From positions 31,499 to 95,498 of the IMG/VR virus record IMGVR_UViG_3300037493_005685: a DNA stretch of 64,000 nucleotides; one strand, 5' to 3'. A program made the translations under genes and the position numbers. This document shows, piece by piece, positions 60,348-64,000 of the stretch. The notes under the pieces were generated by a model. That model was not told the origin of the DNA and made no database searches. It was given only the letters and a program-made list of their open reading frames with translations. The stretch is from a virus. Position 1 is the first letter of the stretch. Every line of letters begins with the position of its first letter.

Positions 60348-60575
60348 TTAACCCCTTCCGAAGCGGCTCGTGAAGTCGAGCACGTCATCGAGAGTTACAC
60401 GCTCATCGTCCGAGTTACGGAGCTCCTCAGCTAATTTGCGAAGGAGACGACCGGTGTCGGTCATTGAGCTCTCGACAGCTGCGCGCTTCTCCATCGCAAC
60501 CTTCTGCTGTTCAGCAGAAGCTTGACGGTGGATGTTCGCTACCAGCGTGTCAATGTTTGGTAGACTTGGCCGCAT
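60348..60575 (-). CDS. Small helical KxA protein (75 aa)
   Basis: AGAAGGACGACAAAG before the ATG, overlapping the upstream stop. Contains QQKVAMEKRAAVESS and GRLLRKLAEELRN, three K-x-A sites. Probably part of the core/scaffold set. Confidence 0.65.
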   Translation of the reverse strand: MRPSLPNIDTLVANIHRQASAEQQKVAMEKRAAVESSMTDTGRLLRKLAEELRNSDDERVTLDDVLDFTSRFGRG

Positions 60576-60714
60576 CTTTGTCGTCCTTCTTCATCGGCTT
60601 CTCACAACATCTGAACTCTTCGGGTTTCTTTACGCCGTAAGAGCTACTCAGTGTGCTAGCCGCTTGCTTGAAGAGCATCTCGTATTCTGTCCGCGTATTG
60701 GCGTCAAAGAACAT
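60550..60714 (-). CDS. Small KxA protein with Cys pair (54 aa)
   Basis: Start ATG 60714 with GAGGAAGGTGTGACA. EYEMLFKQAASTLSSSYG carries the signature; FRCCEKP and a Lys-rich tail follow. Confidence 0.6.
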   Translation of the reverse strand: MFFDANTRTEYEMLFKQAASTLSSSYGVKKPEEFRCCEKPMKKDDKDAAKSTKH

Positions 60715-60733
60715 TGTCACACCTTCCTCGACG

Positions 60734-61336
60734 TTACTGCGCGTTGTTTTGAGAGATGAGGACTTCCACTTCCTGGGCACCCTTCATGAACTCTTGGGCG
60801 GCGGCGTTACGAACGTCTTCGAGAGCGGACGCCTGACCGGCGTTGTATTGCTCGGCAGCGACCTTCTGCATCGTGTCGGCATAGCCCTGCTCGGCAGCGA
60901 CCTTCTGCATCACATCGATGTAGCCCTGCTCGGCAGCGACCTTCTGCATCGTATCGATGTAGCCTTGCTCTGCGGCTTGCTTCTGCATCAGGTCCTCGTT
61001 GCTGGTATTCTGCTGCGACGCAACCTTCTGGTTCTGTGAAGCCCAAGCTTCGCCAGCGGCGTCAGCAAACGCGCGGCCACAGTTACGAGCATGGATGACT
61101 TCGGCTGTCTTCTCGTCTTCAGCCAGTCTCTGGGCTTCTTTGATGAGGGCTTCGACCGGGTCCGCCCCGTGAACGGAAGCGGTCTTCTCGTTCTGGACAG
61201 CCTGCTTCAGAGTGGCTTCAAGGGACTCCTTAGCGGTCTCGGCAGCGGACTTAACCGGAGCCTGGTTAGTGTTGTCACTGGCGGTCTTCTCCGAATCAGA
61301 GGAGATGATACCTTGGAGCAATTGGCTGTAATTCAT
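60734..61336 (-). CDS. Scaffold-like protein with KxA and 13-residue repeats (200 aa)
   Basis: CAAGAGGTAATC before the ATG. Helical, Ala/Glu/Gln-rich, with at least eight [E/Q]-K-x-A sites (SEKTAS, NEKTAS, DEKTAE, QKVAS, QKQAA, three QKVAA). Residues 115-163 are four tandem D-x-M-Q-K-V-A-A-E-Q-G-Y-[IA] units. Position before decoration and capsid genes and composition fit a scaffold/core protein destroyed during head maturation. Inference from context. Confidence 0.65.
   Translation of the reverse strand: MNYSQLLQGIISSDSEKTASDNTNQAPVKSAAETAKESLEATLKQAVQNEKTASVHGADPVEALIKEAQRLAEDEKTAEVIHARNCGRAFADAAGEAWASQNQKVASQQNTSNEDLMQKQAAEQGYIDTMQKVAAEQGYIDVMQKVAAEQGYADTMQKVAAEQYNAGQASALEDVRNAAAQEFMKGAQEVEVLISQNNAQ
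60848..60994 (-). repeat. 39-nt tandem coding repeats
   Basis: Four tandem 39-nt units encoding D-[TVL]-M-Q-K-[VQ]-A-A-E-Q-G-Y-[IA] (last unit diverges after Q). Confidence 0.9.
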
Positions 61337-61403
61337 GATTACCTCTTGTGTGTTTCTGATGCCAAACCAATATTAGGTCGGCATTCGGTTACTATCAAGG
61401 AGC

Positions 61404-64000
61404 TCAGCCCTCGACGATTAGTTGCCCAATCTTTTCCGCAATTTTGTCGATATCCAGTCTGGGAAGTACAACAGTATCTGACGCTTGTGGCAAGAGGTCT
61501 TCCAGCACAGAGGAAAGTTTTGCTGTACCTTCAGCCATTCGCTTAAGCCAACCTTGAGACGTTTGAAGCCCTTTACCTAGTCCGGATATACCGGGCTCTA
61601 AAAGCTGCTTATGCAACGCTCTACCTGCTAGGCTATTACCTACGGCACTTAGGCCCAAAGTACCGATACCCGCTGATAACAACGGATGCTCATTGGTAAA
61701 CTGCCCAGCTTGGTCCAGTAAGCGCCTACCCATAGGAAGCCCAGGGTGTCCAACTGGCTCTCCGCGCGCTAAGCGAGAGTTATAGTCACTGCTTAGCATC
61801 GTCATAAGACCCAGAGTCCCAAACAACGGAAGGGCCAAAGAAGAGACCTTAGCCATCTCGGTGTAAGTAGGGATAGGTACTCCCTGGTCAGTCATGTAGT
61901 GGGGACCCATATCAGGCAGGTGTGTGGCACCGGCAACAGCAAGGGTACCGCCCACAACAGGCTTAAGCGCTCCCAGCCCACGCCGGGTAAGAGCCGAGCC
62001 CATCATCTTGTACGCGCCCCCAAGAAGAGCAGCACCACCAAGAGTTTTGTACACGTTCTTCTTTGCGATTTCGTCATGGGCACGGATAGCCGCACCGCGC
62101 GTTGTCGCATACTGCTGACCTGTGGCAGGGTCCGTAACAGATAATGGCGTACCGAACGCACTCTCATCTCTGTATTTTTCAGGGACGATATTGCGCTTTA
62201 GGTACTCGCCCATTCCGGCGGTCTTACTAGCATAGGGACGCAGTAGCTCTGCAATCTTGGGGTCCACAGCATCTCTGTGAATGTTGAAGACATCGGAGCC
62301 TTCAAGGTCATCGAGAATCTGTGGGTTCTCAGAGATAAGGTCCATGATTGGACCCTGCAACCCAACGGCCCTATCAACCCAAGCTTCGTCCATGCCCTGG
62401 CCGGGATGAGACTTAAAGAATATCAGCTTCGTGAATTCTGGCGTCTTCAGCATCATCCCGCCAGAGAACGCCGTGGACAGCGTTTTGTTTAGCGGGAACT
62501 TTGAAAGCTGCTGCAGTGTGCCATCATCAATAGTCGGGATACTCTTGCTGCCCTCAAGAACTGTTGGGCGCATATTCTGGATGTTGCGTAGCTCTGTAGG
62601 GTCAACGTTCTCGGTCTTGGCGTCGAGCGGCACGCCTTGGATGACTTTGTCGATGACGGCAATCTTGTGCGCGGCGAGCTTGCGCTCGTCCATGAGGTCA
62701 AGATACTCACCAGCCTCAGCACCAGAGATTACGTAGGGCTGCTCGTAAGCAACCTTCTTCATCATGTACGCTGTGGGGTCTGCTGGCCTGATAACCCAAG
62801 AGATGTCGAAGAACTTAGGACTTGGGTTGAGCGCAGCAACCTTTACGCCGTTAATCACGTCGCGCATCTGGAAGCGCAGGTGGTCGCAGTACTGGGCGCG
62901 GGTGGGAGCGCGGTTACCGCAGATGGTGCAGTTGTGGCTGCAGATACCCTCAGCCAAGTAACTCTCATCATCCTCTACAGCCAGGTTGTGTACTATGTTC
63001 GTGGTGTCGGAGGAGTTCTCTATTTTTTTGACCGGTGTACACCAGTAGGAGCTCCAGAAGAAACTTTGGGGGCTTCCGTGCTGAGGTACTTTTTGAGTCC
63101 AGGATGCCTTCACTGAATACGTCTTTAGTTTTTGGAGGTCATGTGCTGTTATGTGCGCAAAGTAGCTAGGTATACACGTAAGCCTATCGAAGCTCATAGG
63201 ATGTCCTGCATTTCCCACAGATACGCATAACCCTGCAGACAAACCAAGGCGCTGTGTGTCGATGAGTAACGCGGGGTTAGTAGACAAAATTCTGCCTACA
63301 CCCTTAGTAGCGTCTACAGAACCGTCAGTGTCTAAATACCCACCAAGAACGCTTAGCTTCTCGTTGACGCTCCAGCTAAAAACGCTCTCGTGTATCTTCT
63401 TCTCCTTTGATTTAGACCCACCTAGCTCCAAAATAGTAGCCGCTAACTCAGGGCTATTTACGTGAATAGCCGCTTCTGTTTTGTCTGGGTTATCGTACCT
63501 GTTCCAACCATTAGGAAGCGCAAGTTCGTCAAGAGCGTCACAAAGGTGTTTAATACAATCCTCTTGAGTCAAGTTCATACTGAACTGAACCCCACGAGGA
63601 AACTTAATCCTGGGTGTGCTGGTGTCGTACGCTATTTCGTGCCTTTCGCTCCAGATAACGGAACCGTTACCCAGGTAGAAACCAAATACCGTAGCTAAAG
63701 CAGTACCCACAGTGTCTTTAGGATTGCAGGTATCTACAGGAATAAGAGCGTAGTCACCCACTCGAATGTCTTCAGCGGGAGTCCACTCAGGTGTTAATTC
63801 GACAGCACGATTACAACGAGGGCACGTAGGCTCTGCGTCTTTTTGGAACTTGTGGCGAAGACGTTCACCGTTCGCTGACCCCGTACAGGTTCGTACATCT
63901 TCCTTCTTCAGGATTAAGAAGGGATGTTTTCCTGTGGCCGTAATAGGGTGAGCTACGCCACTCGCTGTTACGGTGTAAAGGTCTTCGTCTGTCTCGTGAA
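61404..64000 (-). CDS. Intein-interrupted head-operon protein (partial at right edge)
   Basis: Frame stays open to the window edge, so the true start is beyond 64000; an internal GTG at 63761 is not the start. The intein (62931 to beyond 64000) ends HN before Cys. The C-extein (508 residues) begins CTICGNRAP..QYCDHLRFQM, a zinc-type motif, then FFDISWVIRPADPTAYM, as in large-phage head-region proteins of unknown role. Later it has K-x-A sites (KKVAYEQ, SKTAGMG), glycine-zipper helices (LGGAALLGGAYKMMG, VVGGTLAVAGATH) and a last helix DIDKIAEKIGQLIVEG. First gene of the visible virion operon. Confidence 0.85.
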   Translation of the reverse strand, partial: HETDEDLYTVTASGVAHPITATGKHPFLILKKEDVRTCTGSANGERLRHKFQKDAEPTCPRCNRAVELTPEWTPAEDIRVGDYALIPVDTCNPKDTVGTALATVFGFYLGNGSVIWSERHEIAYDTSTPRIKFPRGVQFSMNLTQEDCIKHLCDALDELALPNGWNRYDNPDKTEAAIHVNSPELAATILELGGSKSKEKKIHESVFSWSVNEKLSVLGGYLDTDGSVDATKGVGRILSTNPALLIDTQRLGLSAGLCVSVGNAGHPMSFDRLTCIPSYFAHITAHDLQKLKTYSVKASWTQKVPQHGSPQSFFWSSYWCTPVKKIENSSDTTNIVHNLAVEDDESYLAEGICSHNCTICGNRAPTRAQYCDHLRFQMRDVINGVKVAALNPSPKFFDISWVIRPADPTAYMMKKVAYEQPYVISGAEAGEYLDLMDERKLAAHKIAVIDKVIQGVPLDAKTENVDPTELRNIQNMRPTVLEGSKSIPTIDDGTLQQLSKFPLNKTLSTAFSGGMMLKTPEFTKLIFFKSHPGQGMDEAWVDRAVGLQGPIMDLISENPQILDDLEGSDVFNIHRDAVDPKIAELLRPYASKTAGMGEYLKRNIVPEKYRDESAFGTPLSVTDPATGQQYATTRGAAIRAHDEIAKKNVYKTLGGAALLGGAYKMMGSALTRRGLGALKPVVGGTLAVAGATHLPDMGPHYMTDQGVPIPTYTEMAKVSSLALPLFGTLGLMTMLSSDYNSRLARGEPVGHPGLPMGRRLLDQAGQFTNEHPLLSAGIGTLGLSAVGNSLAGRALHKQLLEPGISGLGKGLQTSQGWLKRMAEGTAKLSSVLEDLLPQASDTVVLPRLDIDKIAEKIGQLIVEG
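62931..64000 (-). mobile_element. Intein with LAGLIDADG endonuclease (partial)
   Basis: Block B TATGKHPFLI (T-x-x-H), two LAGLIDADG motifs (VFGFYLGNGSV and VLGGYLDTDGSV), block F/G VHNLAVEDDESYLAEG and the terminal SHN before Cys+1. Extra CPRC near block B. N-terminal splice block A lies outside the window. A full splicing and probably homing-competent element. Confidence 0.93.

Noticed and set aside
1-64000. CRISPR array, insertion sequence or integrase/attachment site
   Set aside because: No regularly spaced repeats, transposase or integrase found; the tandem repeats seen are inside coding regions.

Overview
The window looks like part of a large, virulent, contractile-tailed (myovirus-type) bacteriophage genome. 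The evidence is a virion operon with a HK97-type major capsid protein, a decoration protein, neck proteins, a 903-residue tail sheath, a baseplate spike and fibre-like proteins. Gene packing is very tight, with ATGA and TAATG overlaps, strong AGGAGG-type ribosome binding sites, TTG/GTG starts and many orphan small genes. Terminase and portal are not in the window, so the genome continues, at least to the right. No integrase is seen. The host is unknown. A prepilin-like segment and a Thr/Asp/Gly-repeat lipoprotein suggest a diderm host with type IV pili. The DTG-rich style recalls lipoproteins of Myxococcota and related delta-group bacteria; this is inference only.

Layout. 0.05-3.25 kb (-): a block of tiny overlapping genes (array A). 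3.3-9.15 kb (-): a metallopeptidase-like protein, three glycine-zipper membrane/virion proteins and a 1028-residue orphan with a SANT/Myb-like end. 9.15-11.18 kb: no convincing gene, with a sharp purine-to-pyrimidine strand switch near 10.3 kb. 11.2-18.1 kb: glycine-zipper 'KxA' proteins on + (one looks like a polyprotein) mixed with small - genes and an HNH endonuclease. 18.3-19.1 kb (-): repeat lipoprotein. 19.2-23.3 kb (-): array B, about 26 overlapping genes of 44-82 codons. 23.7-25.5 kb: one + gene, tRNA-Leu(UAA), a phage-encoded tmRNA and an irregular tRNA-like element. 25.4-35.4 kb (-): zinc-ribbon proteins, tandem HTH protein, wHTH-prepilin fusion, membrane/coiled-coil proteins and conserved phage hypotheticals. 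36-45.8 kb: mostly + virion-type and membrane proteins, a spanin-like pair and a MYG1/DHH-family protein. 45.9-64 kb (-): virion operon, read right to left from an intein-interrupted protein through scaffold-like, decoration, capsid, neck, sheath, tube candidate, spike and fibre-like genes.

Regulation. Two short motifs recur just upstream of genes. One is TTGGTATAAG-like (extended -10 type), mostly before - strand small or middle genes. The other is (G/C)CTATACTT / CCTACAATT-like, 5-14 nt before the ATG of glycine-zipper and virion genes, which I take as a late promoter. Strong hairpin/T-run terminators close several units.

Most unusual content: the two paralogous micro-gene arrays, the tmRNA whose tag ends KAA instead of LAA, the family of virion/membrane proteins that share a short helix ending in K-x-A followed by glycine zippers, the wHTH-prepilin fusion, the purine/pyrimidine switch region, and an intein placed at a zinc-binding cysteine. 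All family assignments are from reading the sequence; no database search was run.
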